A stretch of DNA of 64,000 nucleotides from Euphorbia lathyris (lineage: Eukaryota; Streptophyta; Magnoliopsida; Malpighiales; Euphorbiaceae): the NCBI RefSeq assembly GCF_963576675.1, contig NC_088915.1:7135001-7199000 (forward strand). Reading direction: 5' to 3'. The notes beneath the pieces are model-generated. The model saw only the letters and a list, made by a program, of their open reading frames with translations, did no database searches and was not told where the DNA came from. Position 1 is the stretch's first letter; each line of letters starts with the position of its first letter. A program made the translations under genes and the position numbers. Positions 42,846 through 52,617 of the stretch are shown piece after piece.

Positions 42846-43857
42846 GGAGCGAAGAACGGGGCGGAGTTCTGCGTGCTCCAAATCGTTCATAATGTGGGAT
42901 TGTGAGATGACGTACGAGGCGTTCGACATGTTCGAAGAGCCTGGTGTTAACATTTGAATGTTTGTTTGGCGGAGAACGCGATACGGTTCTGCTCGCTCAA
43001 AATCGTTAACAAAATGATAGTTAGACGATGTAGGAGGCGTTCGATATGATCGAAGAGCCTGATGCTAACATTTGAAGGTTTAGTTGGCGGAGAACGCGAT
43101 AAAGTTCTGCTCGCTCAAAATCGTTAACAAAATGATAGTTAGACGATGTAGGAGGCGTTCGATATGATCAAAGAGCCTGATGCTAACATTTGAATGCTTA
43201 GTTGGCGGAGAACGCGATAAAGTTCTGCTCGCTCAAAATCGTTAACAAAATGATAGTTAGACGATGTAGGAGGCGTTCGATATGATCGAAGAGCCTGATG
43301 CTAACATTTTAATGCTTAGTTGGCGGAGAACGCGATAAAGTTCTGCTCGCTCAAAATCGTTAACAAAATGATAGTTAGACGATGTAGGAGGCGGTCGATA
43401 TGATCAAAGAGCCTGATGATAACATTTGAATGCTTAGTTGGCGGAGAACGCGATAAAGTTCTGCTCGCTCAAAATCGTTAACAAAATGATAGTTAGACGA
43501 TGTAGGAGGCATTCGATATGATCGAAGAGCCTGATGCTAACATTTGAATGCTTAGTTGGCGGAGAACGCGATAAAGTTCTGCTCGCTCAAAATCGTTAAC
43601 AAATGATAGTTAGACGATGTAGGAGGCGTTCGATATGATCGAAGAGCCTGATGCTAACATTTGATTGCTTAGTTGGCGGAGAACGCGATAAAGTTCTGCT
43701 CGCTCAAAATCGTTAACAAAATGATAGTTAGACGATGTAGGAGGCGTTCGATATGATCGAAGAGCCTGATGCTAACATTTGAATGCTTAGTTGGTGGAGA
43801 ACGTGATAAAGTTCTGCTCGCTCAAAATCGTTAACAAAATGATAGTTAGACGATGTA
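42846..43857 (-). repeat. 118-bp tandem repeat array in element 2
   Basis: About eight copies, the last seven nearly identical (GTTCTGCTCGCTCAAAATCG at 43104, 43222, 43340, 43458, 43576, 43693, 43811; spacing 118, once 117). The first units (42846-42990) are diverged. Read on the element's sense strand the unit contains GCGTTCTCCGC, AAGCATTCAAATGTTAGCAT and CTCTTCGATCATATCGA, homologous to the 121-bp unit of element 1. Confidence 0.93.
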
Positions 43858-43894
43858 ACCAAACCATCTTTATGAATCGTGATTCGTGTACAAG

Positions 43895-46800
43895 TTATTG
43901 ATAATATCTCTTTAACGTTTGGATATTCCAGCTATTGTCGTAAACCATCCCGTCTAAAGAGGCGATCTTGTAAGCTCCATTATGGAGAACAGTGTCGATC
44001 TTGTATGACCCCTCCCATGATTGGCCAAGCTTTCCTTGAGCTAAAGGGGATTGCGCAGCCGCGGTGTCTCTGAGCACAAGGTCTCCGACCTGAAAAGTGC
44101 GGGGACGAACTCTTCTATCGTGATAGCGCGCGACGTTCTGCTTATGGGCCGTGATATGCAAAAGAGCATTAAGGCGCTCTTCCTCGAGTCGGTCGCTGGC
44201 TTCCTTGAGCTCCACGCTGTTGTCGACCTCTTCGAAACTGGTCTGTCGGGAGGAGCGAAGAATGACTTCAGATGGTGCCATTGCTTCTGCCTCATAAGCG
44301 AGGAAAAAGGGGGTGCGTCTTGTTCCCGTATGAGGGGTGGTGCGGTATGACCATAAGATTGCCGCAATGTGATCGGGCCATGCCCTGCCTTGGTCGGATA
44401 AACGTGCTTTGATTCCTCGAAGGAGCATTCAGTTGCTTACCTCCATGAGGCCGTTGCTCTGAGGGTGAGCTACCGACGTGTACCGTCCTTTGATACCCCA
44501 GTCTGTGCAAAAATCGCAAAACTGACTGCAGTCGAACTGCTTCCCATTATCAGTGATAAAGGAGTGAGGGACCCCGAATCGGTAAATAATTGTTCGCTTG
44601 AGAAAACTGATAACATTGTCAGCGGTTATCTTGGCAAGGGCTTCAGCTTCGATCCATTTGGTAAAGTGATCGACTGCCACGACAACGAAATGCTTTTATG
44701 CTAAAGCCATTGGGAAAGGGCCTAGCAGGTCAATGCCCCATACCGCGAATGGCCAGGGTGTGATGATACCTTTGAATGGAGCCGCCGGGGCGTGATGGGT
44801 ATTGGTGTGTAGTTGACATGACTGACAACTGCGGACTAGACGCGTTGCGTCGGAATCTATGGTCTGCCAGTAGAACCCCTAGAGCCGGGCCTTCTTCGCA
44901 ATTGTTTGGGTGCCCTGATGCGAGCTACATACGCCCTGGTGAATTTCCTTAAGACAGTGATCTCCCTCTTCCTTGGATACACAGCACAACCAGGGATGCG
45001 TGGCAGATTTGCGATAAAGTAAGCCATCATGCAATGCATAACGCCAAGAACGCCGGACCATGAGGGATGCCGCTGTCCGATCTGCTGGGAGTGTCCCATC
45101 TTGAAGATATCTGATAATTGGGCCTCTCCATCCTCCTGCCGCGACGTCTGCTGAGTCGATCTGCAGCGAACTCTCGGTGCGAATAGCTGGGACGCTTGCA
45201 ACTTCGATTAAGGTGAGCGGGTCATTAGACCGTTCGCCTGCTGCAAGAGCGGTGATAGCGTCTGCTTCCTCGTTCTCCTCTCGCGGTACTAGTATCAGGT
45301 CAAGGGTTACTCCTTTTGTTTTGAGATCATTGAGTAGGGATGTGGCGAGGGCCAGGTATTGGCACATTGTCGGGTCCTTTGCCTGGTAAGTGCCACTGAC
45401 ATGGCTGACGACAAGCTTTGAGTCCGAGCATATTATCAGCCGTCCGTTCACTATTGTTTTCGATAGCCGAAGGACAGTGATCAAGGCCTCATACTCGGCC
45501 TGATTATTAGTGGTCGGGAAATTTAGTCGGACGGTGTACCGCATATGGAGATTGTCGGGTCCTTGAATGGCTATACCAGCGCCTGCCCATCCTGGAGCGC
45601 AGGACCCGTCAATGCTCATAGTCCAGATGTCATCAGTGCGAGCTGCCGTTGTCGTAGGCTTGGTGTTAGCACAACCGGTAAATTCGACAATAAAATCAGA
45701 TAGCGCATGAGCCTTGATCGTCGTACGGGGCTCAAAACGTACGTCAAACTGGGAGAGCCGAACGGACCGGTTGGTGATACGTCCGGAAACCTCTGGTCTC
45801 TGGACGGCCTTTTTTAGTGGATAATTGGTCCTGACCACGATCGTGTGTGCTTGGAAATATGGTCTCAGACGTTCTGAAGCTTGAGTGATGGCGAATAGGG
45901 ATTTTTCCACCTCGGAGTATCGGATTTCGGCTCCCTTCAGCACTTTGCTCAGAAAGTAGATTGGAAAAAGCTCCGTCCCTTCTTCTTGAGTTAAAACGAC
46001 TCCTACTGTTTCATCCGTGATGGTGAAATATAAGTGAATGTCCTGCTCTGGTTTTGGCACCGAGAGCAGAGGGGTTTTGCGAGGAAAGTTTTTATGGCGT
46101 TGAACGCGGCCTGGCAATCCGTAGACCACCTAAAGGGGTGCTCCTTCTTGATTGCTTTATAGAAGGGGAGACATCGCTGCGCCGAGCAGGAGATGAAACG
46201 TCCCAAAGCGATGATTCTTCCATTGAGCCTTTGTACCCCTTGCAGATCGCGCGGTGGTTCCATTGCTAGAATTGCTTCGATTTTTGCGGGGTTAGGCTCG
46301 ATGCCCTTTTCTGATACCACGCAACCCAGGAATTTGCCACTGCGAATTCTGAAGAAACATTTTTCCGGATTCAGCTTGAGGTTATAGGCTCTGAAGATTT
46401 TAAATACCTCTGCTAAATCTTGCGAATGGTCGCCCTCTTCGGTGCTTAGGACCACCATGTCGTCGATATACACTTGTACTGTCTTACCAATGAGATGGGA
46501 GAACATCTTATCTACCAAACGCTGGTACGTGGCCCCTGCATTCTTTAACCCGAAAGCCATGACATTGTAACAATATGTGCCTTCGTGTGTAATGAAAAAG
46601 GTTTTCTCGGCGTCAGCCGGGTCCAAAGGGATCTGCTGGAAACCGGCGATGGCGTCAAACTGAGACAAGATCTTGCGACCAGCAGTTTGATCGAGGAGTT
46701 GATCTATGTTAGGCAGCGGATAAGAATCCTTGGGGCAAGCTTATTAACATTCGTGAAATCTACACACATGCGGTACTTTCCGCTGGCTTTCTTTACAAGT

Positions 46801-49241
46801 ACAACATTAGAAAGCCAGTCCGGATAGTTGACCTCGCGGATAAATTTTACAGCTAGGAGTTTATCGATCTCTGCTTTTACTACTGCCTACTTGTCTTTCG
46901 CCTGCACTCGCATCCTTTGCTTCATTGGTTCGACAGAGGGGTCGATGTTCAGCTTGTGCATTGCTTTCTCAGGTGCGACCCCCGTGATGTCCCCGGTGCA
47001 CCAGGCGAACACATCCGAATGCTCTATTAGGACAGCCTTGATCTCTTCGGCCAGCGGGGAAGCGAGTTTCGTTCCCATTTTCACTATCTTGTTATCCCCG
47101 AGGATACAGTCATCGACTGGTTCAATGGGCATGGGATTGTAACCCCTCATATCCATCAGACCGTCCTCTAGGTAGAGCGCTGTTCGAGGCTGAGTCGCCT
47201 CCCATTGCAATCTTTTGGCCAGCATACGATATCCCTGGATGGTGATCTTTCCACGCGGAAGGGGCAAAGTCAAGCACAGTCCGGAGATATCCACCGTGGC
47301 CCTCAGGGTGGCCAGAAGAGGCCTTCCGATAATAGCATTGTAAGCCAGGGGGATATCGACCACCACCCACTCTGCGGTATCCTCGATTTCCTCGACCCCT
47401 TCGGTGAAGATAGTCGGTAGTGTAATAACTCCTTTTATCGGCACTTCGATTTCTGAGAGGCCAACCAATGGGAAAGTCCCGGCCCGGAGGGCAGTGCGAG
47501 TATTCTTCATTGCGTGGAGTGCTGCCCAGGTGAGCAAGTTCATCGAACTCCCTGTGTCCACAAGCACTCGGTGTGTTTTAAAACCTGCGATACTAATGGT
47601 GACAACAAGGGCCTCCGAATGGCTGGTACGGAGTGGAGGTTGCACCGTTAGTGTCTGCCCGATCGCCTTTCTCTTACGGGAGCACTCGGGCGGTGCGGAA
47701 AGTGCTGGTGCTCCTTCCCTTATGACGTGTATTTCCCCATGGTACCTTGGCCTCTTTGGCTCCTCTGCTCGCCCCGCTTCCCTCTGCTTCGGGCTTTGCT
47801 CCCTTTGCCTGCTCGCCTTTGGTGGCGCTCCCTGCTCCGTGATCCGCTCGATCTCCTTTTGTAGTTGATAGCAGTTTTCCGTGGAATGTCCGGAGGATCT
47901 ATGATACTTGCAGTATTCCTTTTCTGCCCGGGTTTTGCCCTTGTCACCAGCCGGAACCTGCTGTGTGAATCGGCGAGGTTGACTCTGAACAGCGTAATGC
48001 ACTTCCTTGCCCCGGGATCGATCTCCCCTTCGCTCCGGGTTGGTGCGCTCGGTCCGGGCCGAAAAGGGCATCGGAGCCTCCTTGCGGACTCGGGCCTCCT
48101 CACGCGATTCCGGGATCGGCCTGCCTCTATCCTGCTTGTGCATGTCGCCTTTGGCCTTGTCCCTTTCTGTCTCCTCGTAGCCGGCGGGCCGGTCACAATC
48201 ATCGTATCGGACAAACGTTTGTCCCATGGTCATCAGTTCTTCGAAAGATCTCAGCATCTTTGGGAAACACTTCTGCTTTAGAGGCTCGCAAGTGGTCCCT
48301 TTCGCTAAGGCGTCGTGGGCCACCTCCAGGTTGAGGCCTTTAACTTGTGAGGCCATGTGATGAAACCTTGAGAGGAAATTGCGCAGAGGCTCGGTTGTTC
48401 GCTGATTGAGCCCGTTGAGGTCCGAACTGATTTTCCTGACCTTCGCCGCTGCGGCAAAGCGGGAGAGGAAAAGATCCTTTAGGAGATCAAAAGAATCAAT
48501 GGATTCCGAGGCAAGTCCCCGATACCATTCCTGCGCACTGGATGAGAGGGTGGTGGGGAAGACCTTGCACATGATGTCCTCATCCTTTGAGTATAAATTG
48601 ATGGTGCTCATGAATGATGCCACATGGTCGTTGGGATCCTCGGTCCCTGAATATTGGATTAGTCGAGGAGCTTTCCAGTCGCGCGGGAACCTCTTCTCGA
48701 TGATCCTTTGCACCAGTGGTGTTTTGCTGGAGGTGATGCTTCCTCCCATCACGCCCCCGAGGGCCCTTTTGTCGAGAAAATGTTGAATCTTCAGTTCCAA
48801 CAACTCTTCACTATTCGCGACTGTAGTCCCCTCTCGCCGCTCCTCGCCCTCTCTGGTCGCAACGGCCCCGGCTCCTCTTCCCGCGATGACCACCGCTTCT
48901 GGGGCCTGCTCTGGCAAGGTTCCCTCTTTCTGTATTTCTTCCGCCTCTTTAAGGTATTGCCATATTTTGGCATTCTCCTCCTGCAGGCTTCTTTGCTGGT
49001 CTATGATCTTCATCTGAGCCGCCGTGTGTACGGCCTGGGTCATTTGAAAACCTTGGATTGCGCTGAGGAGTTGAGTGGTGTTGAAGGTCTCCTCCTCTTC
49101 AGGGCTTACCTCCTCCATCAAAGGCCCAAGGTTTCTAGGGGAGATTGGAAGGTTTGGGATCGCGCCTCCGGCGTGCGTCATGGAGCTGGTTGCTCCAGCT
49201 TCGGGTACTACAGTTGGTGCCGAGTCATTAGGGGTTTACAT
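43895..49241 (-). pseudogene. gag-pol of Gypsy element 2, broken
   Basis: Same domain order as element 1: Gag, knuckle CKYHRSSGHSTENC, protease VLVDTGSSMNLL, RT with YIDDM, two RNase H regions (the second with SIDGS and NNQAEYEALI), integrase with HHCC finger, TDNG and the HPQSNGL region, then the C-terminal GKLGQSWEG domain. Breaks: the codon after the first ATG is TAA (49238-49236; the next Met is at 49181), stops at 46889-46887 (before RT), 44881-44879, 44703-44701 and about 44431-44429, and one-base losses near 46740 (early RT) and 46065 (RT/RNase H border). The first 764 codons from 49181, covering Gag and protease, are open. Most stops correspond to Gln or Arg codons in element 1. Confidence 0.93.
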
Positions 49242-49271
49242 CTTGTTTGAAGCTCTGGAGTCACTTGTAGT

Positions 49272-49288
49272 CCACGCTCACCGCACCA
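49272..49288 (-). promoter_or_regulatory. Primer binding site of element 2
   Basis: Reads TGGTGCGGTGAGCGTGG on the - strand, identical to element 1 and again two bases inside the LTR. Confidence 0.85.
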
Positions 49289-49290
49289 AA

Positions 49291-49553
49291 TAATCTGGGA
49301 ATGTGAATACAGTGATCCTGGCCTTCGGTGATGATATCTGGCTCTCCGATTGCTCGTCCCTGCGCCGGGAAAGGTCCCTGCGGATACTCCGACGAGCAAG
49401 ACAGTTAGTAGCTCAAGAGCGTTTATTAATCAATTGTGTGAGAGTTAGAAAGAGTTACCCGCCCGGATTCCCAAGATGAGCTGTGTATTTATAGAGGGTG
49501 CTTGGGCTTTGGACCCTCCTGGGCCTTCAGGCCCTGATTCATATCCCGAATCA
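49291..49553 (-). repeat. 5' LTR of Gypsy element 2
   Basis: On the - strand starts TGATTCGGGATATG and ends CATTCCCAGATTA. It differs from the 3' LTR at two bases. Outer flank is the TTTAT duplication at 49554-49558. Confidence 0.93.
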
Positions 49554-49576
49554 TTTATTATCCGCAATTCTTATTA

Positions 49577-49815
49577 AAAGGTAAAACATTAAATGAGAAA
49601 AATGTGAAAAATGTGAAAACGGAAAAACATGAAAACACGAAAAATGTGAAAAACGAGAAAAAACATGAAACACGAAAAAAGAAAAAATGAGAAAAAACGC
49701 GAAAGATGGAGAAAACGTGAAAATGCCGAAACTGAAAATGGAACAGACGTGAAAAACTAAAAATGTGAAAAACACGAAAAATACAAAAAACACAAAAACG
49801 TGAAAACGCGAAGAT
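49577..49815. repeat. Degenerate GTGAAAAACGTG-type simple repeat
   Basis: A purine-rich run of variants of AAAAACATG, AAAACACG and AAAATGTG. The opposite strand gives phenylalanine-rich open frames that are artefacts of composition. It lies in the interior of the TIR element split by Gypsy element 2. Confidence 0.7.
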
Positions 49816-50137
49816 GGAAATAACGAACAAAAGCTACCGAGTTTTTAACCATCATATATGGATGATGTTTCCATGCATATAAAATTTAATAATAATTGAA
49901 AATTTCTAACTAGATTTGACGAAACAAATATAAGTATTGTAATAATAATTACATTTCACCAATTTTTTTAAAAAATTTAAGCAAACATCGTAATGGAATC
50001 ATGATTACATTCTATTATATTATAACTTTGATTATATTACATTGCATTATATCGTACCAAACCGGACCTTGGTATTACTAAATGTAATGTGTTAGTAAAT
50101 GTAAATTAATAAACACGACACTATTTAAATTGATTTA

Positions 50138-50352
50138 AGGGTATTTGTTTACATACTTTTCTCATTCTGTTTGTCTTTTTATTTTAAAAGGAAGAGTTTT
50201 AGGTGTTTGATTAGAAAACCTGTTTGTCTTTCATATATGAAAAGTAGCTTTTTACAAAAGCAGAAATCCATACTTTTTCCTGCTTTTTAAAAAAACAGCA
50301 TTTTCCAACAGCAAACTGAAACATTAGACAACAAATAAACCAAACGAGCCTT
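50138..50352. repeat. MITE-like repeat ending CAAACGAGCC, copy 2
   Basis: Shares GTTTGTCTTTYA, GAAAAGTAGC and TTTTACAAAAG in order with 2679-2880. Right end ACCAAACGAGCC. Confidence 0.55.
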
Positions 50353-50710
50353 AATATTCTAATTAAATTGAATTGACTTGGTACTCCAAATAGCATTTTT
50401 AATGAAAATGTTCTTTATTCTATTTATACAAAATGAACTTTTATAACCTTATTCAAACATTTTCCAACTTAAGTGGCAGTCAGTACTGAATTATAAATAA
50501 TAATAATAAATTATATAAATAATAATAATAATAAATTATATATAAATAATTATAATGATAAATTACTTAATGCTGAACTGAAGTGATTGATACTGAAATT
50601 AAGTAATAAATAATGATAAATTACTGAATGTTGAAATTAAGTAATAAAAAATATGATCTTATTTTTGTTTTGTATACAAATTAGAACTAGATTTACAGTA
50701 TTAGCTATAA
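50353..50710. repeat. AT-rich interval with TAA repeats and MITE fragment
   Basis: The words GCTGAACTGAAGTGATTGATAC and TTGAAATTAAGTAATA (50571-50645) are reverse-complement relatives of the Harbinger-like MITE at 62228-62469, whose left arm reads TTAATTTCAGTATCAATCAG. Interrupted by TAA runs. Confidence 0.5.
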
Positions 50711-50719
50711 CCAAAACAA

Positions 50720-51620
50720 GGGGTAATTTACATTCATGACCTTTGAACTTTGCATTTATTTTCATTATGGATTCTGAACTTTAAACTTGAACATTACATC
50801 TCATCAACTTTACATTTTATTAACATAATGATTCTTTTTACTGTTGGTCAAGTTAAAATGACCATTGATAGAAAGTTCAAGAATTAAAGTTGTTTACAAT
50901 TACATTTCCTATGGAACCTTCATTTTAGATTTTCTTATCACTATTTTTAGAGTTTTCTTTTTCCTAGCCAAAAAACAACTAAATAACCTAAAACCCATCA
51001 TTTTCATCGGATCTAACTTGGAGGATTACATGTTATTTGTAGTGGTCATCTTGATCAACGGTGAAATGCTCCCTTTATGTTAAGGATTAAACCACGGTGT
51101 CCAAAATTTTGTCATTTAGCCCTTGTGGTATTAGTTTCTCTTGAAGTATTTCCATAGATGACATTTATTGAATGGAAAACGAGTTTGCGTTTGTGGTATT
51201 GTTTTAATTATTTTTTTTCTATATAGACTTAATATATATGTGGATAAATAAGAAAAAAAAATTAATTTCTTATTTATCACATATTAAATCTATATGAAAA
51301 AATATTAAATCAATTGCCACATGTATATTTGACATGTCAAAAATTGTGTAATTTGATAAAAAAAAATGTTTAACGAATCCATTAATTTTCCACCCAAAAT
51401 TAGTTAAATGTCACTTATGAGAATACTTCATAAGAAAAAAGTCACCAAATAATATCACATGGACCAAATGACAAAACTTTGGAAACCACGTCGGCCAAAT
51501 ATGAGTTTAATTCTTATGTTAATAAAATGACAAATTTAGAAGTCATATTGTTTGATTTTAAAATTCAGGAGTCATAATAAAAGTAAGTGCAAAGTTCAGA
51601 TGCTATGAATGTACGGTAAT
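50720..51620. mobile_element. GGG-type foldback with shared core, copy 3
   Basis: GGGGTAATTTACATTCATGAC at the left pairs with CTATGAATGTACGGTAAT at the right. Flanked by the perfect 9-bp duplication CCAAAACAA (50711-50719, 51621-51629). Contains the core (GAAAGTTCAAGAATTAAAG, ACATTTCCTATGGAACC). Confidence 0.75.
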
Positions 51621-51642
51621 CCAAAACAAGTATACAACTTTC

Positions 51643-52609
51643 CTATGAACCACGGAAACATGAACTTGCAAGCGTCCCATTGTGGGGCCTTTTTCTTAAT
51701 ATTCAAAACAGAGAGCAGTTACAGATAGACCAAAGACAGAAAGCAGTTACAGAAAGAGATGCGATGCGACTCTTAATACAAATCGAAGTGACTCTCAAAC
51801 TTCTCAATCTCTACAAATAATACAAACCGAAGTGACTCTCAAACTTTTCAATCTCTACACATATGTTGCAGTAATTTTCACAAATCACAAACTTAAAACT
51901 CTTTTCTCTGGGCTATTCTAATTATATTTCATGTATTTTGATAAATATGTTTAGAAAAGAGTTTTTTAATTATAGGTATTTATTTAATTATATTACAAAT
52001 ATTCAAATATATTTTTAATAATTATAAATAGGGTTAATTACATATAGATGCTCCGTGGTTTTACCGATTTGCAGATGGGTACCTGTGGTTTTTCTTTTGG
52101 TAAACGCAACCCTATAGTTTGCAGAATTTTGCATTTGATTCACTTTGTTAGAATTTGACCAATAACGACCTCGAAATGAAAATTTTCAAGAGTTAAATAA
52201 TATTTTAAGCTACTTTAATTCTTCAATTTTTTAGGTTTGAGGTCATTTAGGTGTTGCTTTTATGAGAGAGAAAATTAATTTAAAGAGAGAAAACTCCAAA
52301 AATGATGATTTTGAAAAATAAAAAATATGGTTCCGTAGTAAATATGATATTAACCAACTTTAATTCTTGAAAATTTTCATTTTGAGGTCGTTATTGGTCA
52401 AATTTAGCAAAGTAAAAAAAATGCAAAATTTTGCAAACGAAAGAAAAATACCATAGGTACCCATCTGTAAATCCGTGTAACCACAAGACATCTACTTGTA
52501 ATTAACCCTTATAAATATGCTTCAATATTTTTAATATTTACACGATTCCATCACCTTTTAGTGTCTTATATTTTTATAGAAACGACGTTTCCGTGTCCAG
52601 GCAACATAG
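51643..52609. mobile_element. CTATGTTGC-family TIR element, copy A, with promoter-like cargo
   Basis: Left end CTATGAACCACGGAAAC, right end (reverse complement) CTATGTTGCCTGGACACGG. It contains GATGCGATGCGACTCTTAAT (51759-51778) followed by two tandem units of AACCGAAGTGACTCTCAAAC plus a leader-like stretch. The same segment is in copy D. Foldback copy 4 (52031-52508) is nested in it. Its right end lies only nine bases from the PTC52 stop codon, in that gene's 3' UTR. Confidence 0.65.
52031..52508. mobile_element. GGG...CCC foldback with shared core, copy 4
   Basis: GGGTTAATTACATATAGATG pairs with CATCTACTTGTAATTAACCC. Perfect 9-bp duplication TTATAAATA (52022-52030, 52509-52517). The core GAAAATTTTCAAGAGTTAAA appears in both arms. 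Arms together cover most of the element. Confidence 0.85.
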
Positions 52610-52617
52610 CGTCTTTC

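Larger units (their letters stand above)
38248..49553 (-). mobile_element. Complete Ty3/Gypsy (Tat-like) retrotransposon, element 2
   Basis: An 11.3-kb element with 263-bp LTRs (38248-38510 and 49291-49553) and a perfect target duplication TTTAT (38243-38247 and 49554-49558). In - strand order: LTR, two-base gap, PBS 49288-49272, gag-pol 49241-43895, tandem repeats 43857-42846, two genes on the + strand (41913-42602 and 39068-41666), polypurine tract, LTR. The plan equals element 1 but the LTR upstream region differs, so this is a sister subfamily. The LTRs differ at only two sites by direct comparison, so insertion is recent relative to element 1. gag-pol is nevertheless disabled. Confidence 0.93.
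38023..50068. mobile_element. TIR element split by Gypsy element 2
   Basis: Left of element 2 the DNA reads GATCCCGTTTGGTACGCTGT, AACGTTATAATGGAAT; right of it the mirror image ends ATTATATCGTACCAAACCGG. Without element 2 this is a TIR element of about 740 bp with GTTTGGTACG-type ends common in plant MITEs. Its interior includes a degenerate simple repeat at 49577-49815. Confidence 0.65.

Noticed and set aside
47404..49250. Long + strand frames opposite gag of element 2
   Set aside because: Mirror-image of the Gag/protease frame on the - strand. The same shadows occur in element 1 but with different starts and stops.
49551..49830. Phenylalanine-rich frames resembling membrane proteins
   Set aside because: Arise from a degenerate purine-rich simple repeat on the opposite strand.
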